Shown here: piece by piece, positions 46,478 to 56,111 of the stretch
Position numbering within the stretch: position 1 is the stretch's first letter
How the letters are laid out: each line of letters starts with the position of its first letter
NCBI GenBank assembly: GCA_020637335.1
Contig: JACJWC010000007.1
Coordinates: 62,001 to 126,000 of the forward strand
DNA length: 64,000 bases
Source of the DNA: Acidobacteriota bacterium
GTDB taxonomy: Bacteria; Acidobacteriota; Holophagae; Acanthopleuribacterales; Acanthopleuribacteraceae
Direction of reading: 5' to 3'
The notes under the pieces: generated by a model
What the model was told of the DNA's origin: nothing
The model's input: the letters and a program-made list of their open reading frames with translations, nothing else
The model's database searches: none
Made by a program: the position numbers and the translations under genes

Positions 46478-46623
46478 CTTTTACCCCCGCACGCATTTTA
46501 GCCATCAAGTAAAAAAAATCAAGAATTAAAAAACACCCATACCTTAAATTAAAGAAAACCAAATTACAGGGTCAGCACTAAAACATTGAATTCCCTTTTT
46601 ATATTGAAGTGTCAGCTTATGGA

Positions 46624-49293
46624 CTATTGGTCAAACCAGCGATCAAAAAACTGAATCTCAAGCCGTCCTGTTTCGCCTAACAGATGCAGCAGCTCGGGCC
46701 GCAACTTTTTCCAGGCTGCCCGTCCATCAATTTCGTGGCGATGGGCAGACAGGAGTGCCTTAAACGCTTGAATGCGACAATAGTCCGCACCTTGGCCCTG
46801 AAGCATTGGTTCTAAACGTGATTGAATTTGGGCCAAATCTTCTTCGAACTCGTGCCATCGGGCACGTTCAATTTGCAACGCCAAACGACTGAGCAAAATG
46901 GAGGCGTAAATGGGGTGTTTTTTACCGGCATTGGCAGCAACGGTTGCTAATGCATCGCTGTAGGATTGTTCGGCCAACGTAACCGCGCCTGCGCGGGTAT
47001 GGAGCTCGCCCAAATTATTCAATAAAACGGCTTGCATCAAGGCAAGGCCTTTTTGCCCGCGCACCCAATCCAAGGCAGATCGATATAGTGGCTCGGCCTG
47101 TTCATAGTTACCGATCGCCAGTAAACAGTTGGCTTTGGTAAGGCAAAAGTTTGCCCAGGGCAAAGAGTCTCGCCCAAAGACATTTTCCAGTGAAGGCGCC
47201 ATTTCGTCCAATTGCCCCAACGCCTTTTGCGGCCGACCGATTTCCAAAAAGTGGGTTGCCATATTTAAGCGAATGGAAACCGCCTCGGGATTATTGTTTT
47301 TCAGGTAAGGCTCCATAATCGACCAAGCCAGGGAAAAGTAGGTTTCCGCTTCCTCAAAACGGGTCAATTTAGAGAGGATCATTCCGCAATTGGAATACAG
47401 ATAGGCCAAATTGGGATGGTCCGGAGGACTCCATTTTGCACTAATTTCAATTGCGCGCTGCTCATGCATTAACGCAGCTTGATAATCGCCTCTTGCCATG
47501 GCCAGCAGGGAAAGCCGATCCGCCAAGCGTGAATTATCGGGATGATTTTCTGGTTTCGAGGCATTCAAACGGGCGAGGGTGTCAAATTGGCTTTGGGCGC
47601 GATCCAATAGGCCTCGGTTCAGGAAGAAAGTGCCCGCATCGTGGGCAATTTCCGTCCGACAGGCATTGGATAATTCGACCTGGTCGATTTGGTTTAACAG
47701 GCCATCAAACTGTTCGGATGCGCCATTCAAATCGCCCATGTCTTCCAGCAATTCGGCGAAACGGCAAGTGATGCGCAATTGGAATTCGGGTTGATCAGAA
47801 AGGTCTAAGGCCATCAAATGGCTGCCCAGGGTTTTGGCTTTTTCAAATTCACCGTTCATTTGATAGGCGAGCAGGAGCTCGCTGTTCGCTTTTAAGCTGT
47901 AGGGATGTTTAGGTCCAAATTGGCCATTCAGGCTGGACGTGGATTGCTCGAGCAGAGGGATTGCGTTATCCAGATCGTACAATTGACGCGAGACAAAGCC
48001 CAAAGTACTTTGCAGGCGGCCGCGAACACGCGGGTCCAGGTCGGTGCGCTGTTGGTCCAATAAAATGGCCTTGGCCAAAAGGCTGTCGGCTGTCACCGGA
48101 TTGCCCAAAGCCACAGAGGGTCGTGCGCCTTCAAACATATCGACAAGTAGAGACACCAATTGTTCAGATGTTTCGGCTTCAGCCCGCGTTTGTGAAACGG
48201 AATGGGCCAAACGCAGCGACAAACCGGCAAAGCCGATGGCTGTCAAGGTTAAGAAGATCAGGCTGGCCCCGATCAACAGCCGTTTTTGGCGTTTGGCGGG
48301 CGCCTGTTGCAGGTGGGTAATCGCGTCGCGGAACTGGCTGCTGCTCGGTCGAAGTCGCGGATCGGGATTCATCAGTTGATGAACGCCTTTGACCCAACCC
48401 GACGGATAAGCCTTTGGGAAGCGGACGGGGATGATCGCTCCAGCTAGCTTTTTTTCCAGGAGTTCCTCAAAGGTCTTGGCCCTAAATGGATATTCACCGG
48501 TTGAAAGCCGGAACAGGACAACGCCCAGCGCAAAACAATCCGATTGAGGTGTTGGTGATTCACCGGCCATAACCTCGGGTGCCATGTACATCGGCGTTCC
48601 AACCAACCCGCTGGAAACACTGGGTTGGCTGAGGTCGGTGACGGCACCGAAGTCCATGAGCACCAGCTGATGATTGGGTTGCAACATCAGGTTAGCCAGT
48701 TTGAGGTCGCCGTGGACCAAGTTGGCGTCGTGGACAGCGTCCAATGCCTTACCCATTTGTTCAGCCAGCTTGAGACACAGCGCATAGGAAAAGGGCCCCG
48801 TGCGGTCCAACATGCGGTTTAAGGGCTCGCCCTGGACCAAATCACACCACAGCCCAACCCGGCCCTCGTGGCTTTCCGCACCATGGACAGCCAGGACGTT
48901 GGGATGGCGCACACGCGCCAAACGGCGGGCTTCTTCCAAATAGGGCCGTTGGCCCACCAGCAATGCACGATCACTGCGACACAGTTTCAGGGCTACTTCA
49001 CGGTGAAGGGCGCGGTCCCAGGCCCGAAAAACCTCACCATATCCGCCCTCACCGATTTTTTCCAAAACATCTAAATGGCCCCATTGAAACAAGGCGGGTA
49101 ATGGGGCTTGCGGCTCCTGGAGGTCGACGTAATCCTTTTCATGGGCCGAAGGCATGTGCCCCATGGCTTCGATAATTTCTAAATTGCGCAACAGGGCATT
49201 TGCTTCGCCCACATCCACGGTGCGTTCCTGCCAATCGATCGGTACCCCATCAGCAATCGCTTCAGCCAAATGAAAATAAGGATCTTGACCCAT
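46624..49293 (-). CDS. Ser/Thr protein kinase with C-terminal TPR repeats (module 2)
   Basis: 889 residues. Kinase motifs are IGEGGYGEVFRA, Lys in VALKLCRS, HGDLKLANLML, DFGAVTDLS and GTPMYMAPEV. HGD replaces HRD, so it is a non-RD kinase with the catalytic Asp kept. A membrane helix (LLIGASLIFLTLTAIGFAGL) precedes a long TPR region (YLYSNCGMILSKLTRFEEAE; LLNNLGELHTRAGAVTLAEQ). The start at 49293 overlaps the sigma factor stop by one base (TAATG), so translation is coupled. It parallels module 1 in order and layout, but the N-terminal 80 residues differ. Confidence 0.9.
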   Translation of the reverse strand: MGQDPYFHLAEAIADGVPIDWQERTVDVGEANALLRNLEIIEAMGHMPSAHEKDYVDLQEPQAPLPALFQWGHLDVLEKIGEGGYGEVFRAWDRALHREVALKLCRSDRALLVGQRPYLEEARRLARVRHPNVLAVHGAESHEGRVGLWCDLVQGEPLNRMLDRTGPFSYALCLKLAEQMGKALDAVHDANLVHGDLKLANLMLQPNHQLVLMDFGAVTDLSQPSVSSGLVGTPMYMAPEVMAGESPTPQSDCFALGVVLFRLSTGEYPFRAKTFEELLEKKLAGAIIPVRFPKAYPSGWVKGVHQLMNPDPRLRPSSSQFRDAITHLQQAPAKRQKRLLIGASLIFLTLTAIGFAGLSLRLAHSVSQTRAEAETSEQLVSLLVDMFEGARPSVALGNPVTADSLLAKAILLDQQRTDLDPRVRGRLQSTLGFVSRQLYDLDNAIPLLEQSTSSLNGQFGPKHPYSLKANSELLLAYQMNGEFEKAKTLGSHLMALDLSDQPEFQLRITCRFAELLEDMGDLNGASEQFDGLLNQIDQVELSNACRTEIAHDAGTFFLNRGLLDRAQSQFDTLARLNASKPENHPDNSRLADRLSLLAMARGDYQAALMHEQRAIEISAKWSPPDHPNLAYLYSNCGMILSKLTRFEEAETYFSLAWSIMEPYLKNNNPEAVSIRLNMATHFLEIGRPQKALGQLDEMAPSLENVFGRDSLPWANFCLTKANCLLAIGNYEQAEPLYRSALDWVRGQKGLALMQAVLLNNLGELHTRAGAVTLAEQSYSDALATVAANAGKKHPIYASILLSRLALQIERARWHEFEEDLAQIQSRLEPMLQGQGADYCRIQAFKALLSAHRHEIDGRAAWKKLRPELLHLLGETGRLEIQFFDRWFDQ

Positions 49294-49850
49294 TATTCCT
49301 CCATGGCTTTGGCCATGGCCTGAATGGATCGGGTCACAAACATGCGTGCGGCATCGGCCGATGCTTTTTCCAGGGCAATGGCAATTTCTTCATAGCTGTA
49401 TTCAAATTCCAGCCGCAGGATGATGGCCTGTTGGGCCAGTGGATTGAGTTGGGCCAACCCTTTCTCGTATTTTTCGCGGGCCTCAAAGGCCTGCGCTTGG
49501 GCTTTGGGATGGGAACCGGGTACGACCAGATCGGGCGCATCCTCCAACGGGGCAGTGTGCGGACGTCCAGCCATTTTGCGAATCTCATTCATCAGAATTG
49601 TCCGTAAATAGGCCAGGAAACTGCCTTCGCCCTGGTGTTCAAAGGCGGGCAGGCGACGAAACGCGTTCAGCAAGGTCGTTTGCACGAGATCATCCGTTTC
49701 CGAGAAACTGCGCGCCTGCAGGGGGATTCGCCCCCGCGCCCAACGCTGCAAAAGAGGCAAAAAGCGTTGAAACAGTTTCTCTTGGGCATCGGCATCGCCC
49801 GATTGGACCCTGTCCAACAAGTGGGCTGTCGTTTCGTTTGCGAAATTCAT
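49293..49850 (-). CDS. ECF-type RNA polymerase sigma factor (kinase-linked, module 2)
   Basis: 185 residues. Region 2 shows FQRFLPLLQRWARGRIP and ETDDLVQTTLLNAFRRLPAF. Region 4 shows LNPLAQQAIILRLEFEYSYE and EIAIALEKASADAARMFVTR. It is followed by the kinase gene with a one-base overlap. Its sequence is clearly different from the module 1 sigma factor, so the two modules are not a recent duplication. The kinase is the likely controller. Confidence 0.9.
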   Translation of the reverse strand: MNFANETTAHLLDRVQSGDADAQEKLFQRFLPLLQRWARGRIPLQARSFSETDDLVQTTLLNAFRRLPAFEHQGEGSFLAYLRTILMNEIRKMAGRPHTAPLEDAPDLVVPGSHPKAQAQAFEAREKYEKGLAQLNPLAQQAIILRLEFEYSYEEIAIALEKASADAARMFVTRSIQAMAKAMEE

Positions 49851-50192
49851 GGGATCGGATTTCCTTTACCCCATCATAAAGGCCCAAAAAAAATCCTTCC
49901 AAACAAAATCCCGATTTTGGCGTTTTCATCACTGTAAACAATTTACCAACTCCACCAGCTCGCGCGGAGCTCGTCGAACAGAGGGGCTCGTTCCCACAAG
50001 CACTTCCCGCGTCTTTCTATTAAGAAGAAGCTAACCCATCGGAAAAAACGAACACCCGCAGCATTTTTTAGGGTTAAAGCCTCTCCTACCGGTCGAAAAA
50101 TGATGGGTACCTTTCCGCCCTGGAACCTGGCAATCGGGCTTGAGTCCGCTGAGTTCTGGGATTATGATTCAGGGTTTACGTTGGAGCGTGTC
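49851..50192. other. Divergent gap between sigma factor and glnS
   Basis: This 342-nt region must hold the promoters for module 2 (minus) and glnS (plus). The frame of glnS is open from 50100, but that part does not resemble GlnRS. No operator, riboswitch or T-box features were recognised. Confidence 0.45.
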
Positions 50193-52484
50193 ATGAGTGA
50201 AACCCCTAAAATCAAACATTTTTTAAGGCAAATCATTGAAGAAGATTTGGCTGCGGGAAAATTTAGCGAGGTGGTTACCCGCTTTCCGCCCGAGCCCAAT
50301 GGCTACTTACATATCGGCCATGCCAAATCGATTTGTTTGAATTTTGGCTTGTCCCAGGAGTATGGCGGCCGAACGCACCTGCGTTTTGACGACACCAATC
50401 CGACCACAGAGGATATGGAATTTGTGCAAAGCATCCAAAACGATGTGCGCTGGTTGGGTTTTGATTGGCAAGACCACCTGTATTTCGCCTCGGATTATTT
50501 TGAGGACCTTTACCAATTCGCCGTCAAATTGATTCGCGATGGCAAGGCCTATGTCGACTCCTGCAATTTGGAGGAGATACGCGCTATGCGCGGAACGGTA
50601 ACAGAACCGGGTCAACCCAGCCCCTACCGAAACCGTTCAGTAGAAGAGAACCTGGACCTTTTTGCGCGCATGCGGGCTGGTGAATTTGCCGATGGCGCCC
50701 ACGTCCTGCGCGCCAAGATCGATATGGCCTCAGCCAATATGAAAATGCGCGATCCCCTGCTCTACCGCATTCGCCACGCCCACCATTACCGCAGCGGAGA
50801 TGCCTGGTGCATTTACCCCATGTACGATTTCGCCCACTGCCTCTCCGACGCACTCGAATCGATTACCCATTCGATCTGCACTTTGGAGTTTGAAAATAAT
50901 CGGGATTTATATGACTGGGTAATTGAGCATTGCGACCCGCCAGCAAAACCGAAACAATTCGAATTTGCCCGGCTCAACATCAACTATACAGTTATGTCCA
51001 AACGCAAGCTGATGACCCTGGTCAAAGAAAAACACGTGTCAGGGTGGGATGACCCGCGTATGCCGACGATTGCAGGCATGCGCCGTCGCGGTTATCCCGC
51101 TTTGGCGATTCGCAACTTCTGCGAGCAGATTGGCGTGGCCAAAGCCAATTCCATGGTTGATTTTTCACAGCTCGAATACTGCATTCGCGATGTGCTCAAC
51201 TATGAAGCACCGCGTGCTATGGCCATTACCCGCCCGCTCAAATTGATCCTGGAAACCTATCGAGAGGGCCAGAGCGAAAGCCTCGAAGCCGCTTTGTTCC
51301 CAGATGAGATCGGTAAACCCGGCACGCGCAAAATGAGCTTTAGCAAGACCTTGTACATCGAGGCCGACGATTTCATGGAAAATCCGACCAAAAACTTTCA
51401 TCGCTTGGTACCGGGCGGTGAAGTACGTCTTAAAAATGCCTACACCATCAAATGTGAACGGGTCGAAAAGGATGCCAATGGCCAAATCACGGCCTTAATC
51501 TGTTCGCACGACCCGAATACCCTGGGCAAAGCGCCCGAAGGTCGCAAGGTTAAAGGCATTATCCACTGGGTCGATGCCCAAACGGCGGTTCCCGCCGAGT
51601 TTCGTGTGTATGACCGGCTGTTTTTGGATGAACGGCCCGATACCGTTGGCGAATTCAAAGACAGCTTGAACCCCGATTCCCTGGTTGTGCTCAACGGTTT
51701 TGTCGAGGCATCCTTGGCTAAGGTAGATGCGGGCAGCCACTTCCAATTTGAAAGACAAGGCTACTATTTCGCTGATCCAAAAGACCATAGCGCCAAAAAG
51801 CTGGTTTTTAATCGCACTGTCTCGCTCAAAGATGGCTTTAACAAAGCGGCCAGTGAGGAAATTAACACACCCGCAAAAGTAGAAGAGGTTCAGAGCGTCG
51901 TAAAAGCACGGACGTATGAGGAAGTCCTGGCCACCAAAGCGGAAAACCAGGTGCCTTTCTTTCAAACCTTCCATAACGATTATGGGTTGTCTGTGGATGA
52001 TGCAGACACCTTGTCGGCAACACCCGAATTGGCCCAGTTTTACCAAACCATGCTGACTTCGGGTGCAGGTCGCGATGCCGCAGCCAAATGGGTCGTCAAT
52101 GAACTGATGAGAATCCTCAAAGATATTGCTCTGGCCGCTCTACCCTTCGACGCATCAAAAGCTTCGGCGCTTGTACAACTCCTCGAAAAAGGCACCATCT
52201 CCTCCAAAATTGCCAAAGAGATTCTCAGTGAAATGGTGGAAACAGGCCAGGACCCCAATGCGATTCTGGAAACCAAGGGTCTAAAACAGATCAATGACCC
52301 GCAAGCGATCCGCGCCCTCATCGAACCCTTGCTACAACAGAATGCCGAAAAAGTTCAAGCCTACCGGGATGGCAAAGACAAACTGTACGGTTTCTTTGTC
52401 GGTCAAGCGATGAAAGCCTCTGGCGGAAAAGCAAATCCAGAAATCCTTAATCAGGTTCTGACGGCGATGCTATCAGCCTCCTGA
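50193..52484 (+). CDS. glnS: Glutaminyl-tRNA synthetase with C-terminal YqeY/GatB-like domain
   Basis: 763 residues, longer than E. coli GlnRS (about 554). Class I motifs are present: RFPPEPNGYLHIGHAKS (HIGH) and VMSKRKL (KMSKS). The catalytic core and anticodon-binding beta-barrels end near residue 570. The last 190 residues (ATPELAQFYQTMLTSGAG, AAKWVVNELMRIL, GTISSKIAKEIL) are a YqeY/GatB-tail domain that helps bind tRNA-Gln, as known for Deinococcus GlnRS. I chose ATG 50193 with GGAG upstream. The 3' end overlaps the convergent membrane protein gene by 12 nt. Confidence 0.96.
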   Translation: MSETPKIKHFLRQIIEEDLAAGKFSEVVTRFPPEPNGYLHIGHAKSICLNFGLSQEYGGRTHLRFDDTNPTTEDMEFVQSIQNDVRWLGFDWQDHLYFASDYFEDLYQFAVKLIRDGKAYVDSCNLEEIRAMRGTVTEPGQPSPYRNRSVEENLDLFARMRAGEFADGAHVLRAKIDMASANMKMRDPLLYRIRHAHHYRSGDAWCIYPMYDFAHCLSDALESITHSICTLEFENNRDLYDWVIEHCDPPAKPKQFEFARLNINYTVMSKRKLMTLVKEKHVSGWDDPRMPTIAGMRRRGYPALAIRNFCEQIGVAKANSMVDFSQLEYCIRDVLNYEAPRAMAITRPLKLILETYREGQSESLEAALFPDEIGKPGTRKMSFSKTLYIEADDFMENPTKNFHRLVPGGEVRLKNAYTIKCERVEKDANGQITALICSHDPNTLGKAPEGRKVKGIIHWVDAQTAVPAEFRVYDRLFLDERPDTVGEFKDSLNPDSLVVLNGFVEASLAKVDAGSHFQFERQGYYFADPKDHSAKKLVFNRTVSLKDGFNKAASEEINTPAKVEEVQSVVKARTYEEVLATKAENQVPFFQTFHNDYGLSVDDADTLSATPELAQFYQTMLTSGAGRDAAAKWVVNELMRILKDIALAALPFDASKASALVQLLEKGTISSKIAKEILSEMVETGQDPNAILETKGLKQINDPQAIRALIEPLLQQNAEKVQAYRDGKDKLYGFFVGQAMKASGGKANPEILNQVLTAMLSAS

Positions 52485-53024
52485 GCCCTTTGGTGAAGGG
52501 ATTTCGGATGCCTGCCAGGCCGGGAGCAGTTTGCGGAACTCAGGACCACACCCGGCCAACCAAATCCGGCCCTCCCCCATTTTGGTGATCCGCAGCGAAT
52601 CCGAGGCAACCACAATGCTGACCACCATAAACACAAGCAGAGGCAGCATGAGGGTGAAAAGTTCCAAAATAATACAGCAAATAATTGCGGAAAAGCTAAG
52701 CCATGCTGCGGCAATTGCCAGCTTGTGGCGCGTATTGTGTTTTTGACAGACTGTATATTGAACCCGAACAATGCGTTTAAAAAACAAGTAGGGAATTGCC
52801 ATCAAAAAGACGCCACCCAACAAAAACACAAAAGTCCAAGGCGGGACCCAAACAAATCGTTTGTTTTTGATAGATCCTTGCCGGTTGCATTTATAACAGC
52901 CTTGAGGCAATTGGGCCTGGTTGCCTTGTAAATCTGCCATAACTACACTTCTAAAACGCCAAACGGAACCAGGCCTGAGTTGTGATTCCTGATAGGCTTG
53001 CGGTGCTTGGTATGGGTTAATCAT
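52473..53024 (-). CDS. Membrane protein with split C-x2-C / C-x2-H site, paralogue 2
   Basis: 183 residues from ATG 53024 (MINPYQAPQAYQESQ). Cys43 and Cys46 lie in LPQGCYKCNRQG, Cys93 and His96 in YTVCQKHNTRH. The space between holds a hydrophobic segment (FVFLLGGVFLMAIPYLFF), and a second hydrophobic pair follows before ITKMGEGRIWLAGCGPEFRK. It lies tandem with paralogue 3, 64 nt apart. The MxNxYQAP opening is shared with paralogue 3 (MQNFYQAP). The start is chosen by that conservation, as the ribosome binding site is weak. It converges on glnS with a 12-nt overlap. Confidence 0.72.
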   Translation of the reverse strand: MINPYQAPQAYQESQLRPGSVWRFRSVVMADLQGNQAQLPQGCYKCNRQGSIKNKRFVWVPPWTFVFLLGGVFLMAIPYLFFKRIVRVQYTVCQKHNTRHKLAIAAAWLSFSAIICCIILELFTLMLPLLVFMVVSIVVASDSLRITKMGEGRIWLAGCGPEFRKLLPAWQASEIPSPKGSGG

Positions 53025-53088
53025 GCAGTATTTCAGTTCATAAAACGGCAGTGCTCCCCCTATTTGCAGAGGAGCCAAAAGTATTGCA

Positions 53089-53598
53089 TCAGCCTTGATA
53101 CGGAGGCAATCCCTGGCGGAATTCGGGGCTGGTTCCGTTAATCCAAACCCGATCGCCCTTCACTTTTTGGATGCCTAACGCGCGCATGGACAACACCAGA
53201 AAAACAAGCATGCTGACCACTAACAAAAGGGTCAGGATCGGCAATTCAAAAGCGGCCGCAACGAAAAAACCGATAAAGGAGAGCCACGCAGCCGTCACGT
53301 TAATGAGGTGGCGGGTTCTGTGTTTTTGGCAGACCGTGTAATGGACCCATACCTCCTTTTTAAAGATCAGATAGGGGATCAGGAGCAGCAAAATTCCGCC
53401 GAGCAAAAATAAATAACACCAAGCAGGAATCCAAATAAATCGCTTGGTCCGCTCGCGACCGGATTCATTACACTTGTAACACTTTTTGGGCAAAAACGCC
53501 TGTTTGGACATCAAATCCAAAACCACTGACTTCTTATGCTGCCAAATTTGACCGCTAGCCTGCGGTGCCGTGGTTGGCGCCTGGTAAAAATTCTGCAT
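53089..53598 (-). CDS. Membrane protein with split C-x2-C / C-x2-H site, paralogue 3
   Basis: 169 residues. Cys40 and Cys43 lie in LPKKCYKCNESG, Cys90 and His93 in HYTVCQKHRTRH, with the hydrophobic segment YLFLLGGILLLLIPYLIFKK between them. It then has two more hydrophobic stretches and the shared ending GIQKVKGDRVWINGTSPEFR. It is the closest of the three to the family consensus. It is encoded upstream of paralogue 2 in the same direction, and the pair looks like a tandem duplication. Confidence 0.72.
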   Translation of the reverse strand: MQNFYQAPTTAPQASGQIWQHKKSVVLDLMSKQAFLPKKCYKCNESGRERTKRFIWIPAWCYLFLLGGILLLLIPYLIFKKEVWVHYTVCQKHRTRHLINVTAAWLSFIGFFVAAAFELPILTLLLVVSMLVFLVLSMRALGIQKVKGDRVWINGTSPEFRQGLPPYQG

Positions 53599-53820
53599 GC
53601 TTCACTCCATCCATTCCATCAATTCGTCATTAAACGATTTTGCAGCATTATGGAAAAGCCGGAGCCTTTTGGGAATAGAAAAAGAATAAAACAATAAAAA
53701 CCTAGATTTCCTAACAGGCTAAACTATCCAAACGTTTTGACAAAAACGGCCCAAGCACGACAAGAAGTCGAGTAAGCGCATTGCCCTTCAGCAGCAGTTG
53801 CTGGCCGAGGGGCAGGAAGG

Positions 53821-55209
53821 TCATGGACTCAAATCAGATCCTGGATTCTTGGGCGTTCGCAGGCCTCGCAAGAAGGCTAAGATGGCCTCGCGGTCCGTCG
53901 CGGGTAAGGCCTCGAACGCATCGCGTGCTTGCTCGGCTTCGCCGCCATGCAGCATGATGGCGCGGGTCAGGGTTTGTGCCCGGCCATCGTGCAAATACGG
54001 CGCCGTATCGGCAACGCCCCATAAACGCGCGGTGATAAAGAGCGGATCCAAGGCTCCACCGGTCGATTCGGCCAGGTCCGGCCCCATATTGTGACGTTTG
54101 AGGTCGGAGAAGAGCGGAACGACCAGGCCCCCGTTTGCACTGCGATCAAAATTGGTGGGGAACCGGCTCAGGTCAGCACTGTAATAGACATTGGCACTGG
54201 GATCTTCATCGACCTCGGGGAAACTGTAGGTCAGTTCCCGGGATTCGGTCTCTAAGCTGGGGCTGTGACAATCGGCGCAACCGATAGCGACAAAGGTATC
54301 AAATCCGCGTTGGCGATCATCGCTGCGATGGCTTTCAAACGGACGGTTCAGGGTGGTGTTGAATATGGATAATGCCGAGAGCTCACCGACCAGGATTTCA
54401 TTCACAACGCCATCCCCATCGGCATCAACGTCTTTGCCAACAAATTCCACCGGCTGCATGCCGAAATGGAACCGCATGGCTTCAATGTCAAACGCGCGAG
54501 TGGAGATAAACTCACCTTTGCGACCAAACGGTCGAACGACCAGATCCTCATCAATCCCTTCCACTTGGGACGTATCCCATTCACCATTCTCGTAACGGAT
54601 AAAACCAAAATGAATGCCCTTGCTGATCAATTCCACGACGGTGCCCGGCTGCGCTTGAGCCTGCTGTTTGAGCCGTTGCAGGTCACGGGTCATTTCCTTG
54701 CCCAACAATTCGACGCCGCCCGAACCGAAGAGGAAGGGCGGATTAATAAAACGTCCATTAAAAAAGGCGTAACCAAAACCGCCCTCGTCATCAACATCCA
54801 TTTCAGTCGGCAGTGCAATCGCGTTGGCGGCCGATCCACCCACACCACCCACGCCAAAGGTGGCCGGAATACTGGCATTAGAGACGATGGAGTGACAATC
54901 CAGACAGGTTTGACCATCCAAACCATTTACCCGTAAATAAGTTCCATTGTTTTGTAGGGTTGGACGCCCACCCGGTGTGGTGGGATCTGCATAATCCATA
55001 GGACCATCGCCATAACCATCCAGGTGGTTGAAAGGCGTTGAGAAAATCTGTCGGCCCTTTTTCCGAATGGCATGCAGGCTCATTTGGCCACTGGTGATCG
55101 CTTCCTGTTGGATCCGGTCACTGCCCAAATTACCCTGTTCGCCCGGCTCATCGCCAGCCCAAATAAAAACCGACATACAAAGGACCCAAAGCTGAATAGC
55201 TTTCCGCAT
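53821..55209 (-). CDS. Periplasmic di-heme oxidoreductase (DHOR family cytochrome c)
   Basis: 462 residues with a signal peptide (MRKAIQLWVLCMSVFIWA). Two c-type heme sites are visible: CLDCHS near residue 105 and CADCHS near 320. The C-terminal part (APYLHDGRAQTLTRAIMLHG) is the signature of di-heme cytochromes/peroxidase-like DHOR proteins. It should accept or pass electrons in the periplasm. It stands alone, with no cytochrome maturation genes in the window. The natural substrate is unknown. Confidence 0.85.
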   Translation of the reverse strand: MRKAIQLWVLCMSVFIWAGDEPGEQGNLGSDRIQQEAITSGQMSLHAIRKKGRQIFSTPFNHLDGYGDGPMDYADPTTPGGRPTLQNNGTYLRVNGLDGQTCLDCHSIVSNASIPATFGVGGVGGSAANAIALPTEMDVDDEGGFGYAFFNGRFINPPFLFGSGGVELLGKEMTRDLQRLKQQAQAQPGTVVELISKGIHFGFIRYENGEWDTSQVEGIDEDLVVRPFGRKGEFISTRAFDIEAMRFHFGMQPVEFVGKDVDADGDGVVNEILVGELSALSIFNTTLNRPFESHRSDDRQRGFDTFVAIGCADCHSPSLETESRELTYSFPEVDEDPSANVYYSADLSRFPTNFDRSANGGLVVPLFSDLKRHNMGPDLAESTGGALDPLFITARLWGVADTAPYLHDGRAQTLTRAIMLHGGEAEQARDAFEALPATDREAILAFLRGLRTPKNPGSDLSP

Positions 55210-55360
55210 GATTCTCTCCCCCCACTAAAAATGAACCAATTTCGCGCAGTTTAGCCCAAAATCACCGTGTCTGTCTGCAAAGATTTGCTGCTGTGATGTA
55301 CCACACCTCTAGGTCCATATTTCGCGCTGACAAACTTGCCATAGCGAACTTGAAGTCCCG

Positions 55361-56023
55361 TTATTTCTCTTCGTTTTGAGCAGGACTGGCAAAGTGGGCC
55401 GATGGCTCCCATATAAAACGTTGCAGTTGCTCCAAAAATTGGCCCACATGGTACCCGTCCATCAAAGCGTGATGGACCTCCACCGAAATCGGCAATTGGT
55501 ACCCAGAACCGACTTCTGAATTTTTGCCCAACGTAATCTTTGGGATGGAATCGCGGGTTCGCCACCGACGCGCATGGGATATGGATGTAAACGCAAACCA
55601 AGGGATTACGGAGAAGTGGATTAAATCGTATCGATCATCCTGCGGATCGAATTCTGCCTTTGCCTTCGCCTGGTCAAAACAAATCCGAGCCTGTTGCTCA
55701 AACACCCGAAAATCTGAATGGAAATCGAAATAACAAAAGCCAAAAGATTGGTCAGCCAACAAAACGGTTGATCCACCATGGATCGTTTGGCATTCCACCA
55801 CCTGATCGCCAACAAATCTTTGTTTAAATTCCGCCACCGCATTGGCTGCTTTGAGATTCAAAAAAAAGAGCGGCAAGGATAAACCCATGTTCTGGTCATG
55901 ACACATGGCTGTTAACTGGGTCGAATCCAACCAACCACACAGATTGAAATAAGGGTTATCAAAATCCTTGAAGAACTGAAAAGTACCCGCTCTTGGACCT
56001 TGGGTCGGATCAATGGGTTTCAC
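55361..56023 (-). CDS. Chloramphenicol acetyltransferase-like protein (CAT fold)
   Basis: 220 residues from GTG 56023, matching the 219 of classical CAT. The catalytic motif VEVHHALMDGYHVGQFLEQL carries His and the conserved DG. Other family marks are RAGTFQFFKDFDNPYFNLC and FTSISHARRW. CAT homologues acetylate chloramphenicol, but many chromosomal relatives have other or unknown acceptors, so resistance should not be assumed. A longer frame from TTG 56056 is possible. It neighbours a DMT exporter gene in the same direction. Confidence 0.82.
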   Translation of the reverse strand: MKPIDPTQGPRAGTFQFFKDFDNPYFNLCGWLDSTQLTAMCHDQNMGLSLPLFFLNLKAANAVAEFKQRFVGDQVVECQTIHGGSTVLLADQSFGFCYFDFHSDFRVFEQQARICFDQAKAKAEFDPQDDRYDLIHFSVIPWFAFTSISHARRWRTRDSIPKITLGKNSEVGSGYQLPISVEVHHALMDGYHVGQFLEQLQRFIWEPSAHFASPAQNEEK

Positions 56024-56111
56024 GCCACGCTTCTTTCTGGGTAAGGTTGGAAACAAATTTTAGCGCAGTTTGGGATCAACCGGCAGACTTCAAAGATCAG
56101 ACGACCAGGCC

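Noticed and set aside
51495..52046. A long antisense frame (183 codons) inside glnS
   Set aside because: Antisense frames of this kind arise from the codon bias of the strongly supported glnS gene. No independent start signal or domain is visible.
55361..56023. Calling the CAT-like gene an antibiotic resistance gene
   Set aside because: The fold and catalytic His are clear, but chromosomal CAT homologues often act on other acceptors and nothing here shows specificity.
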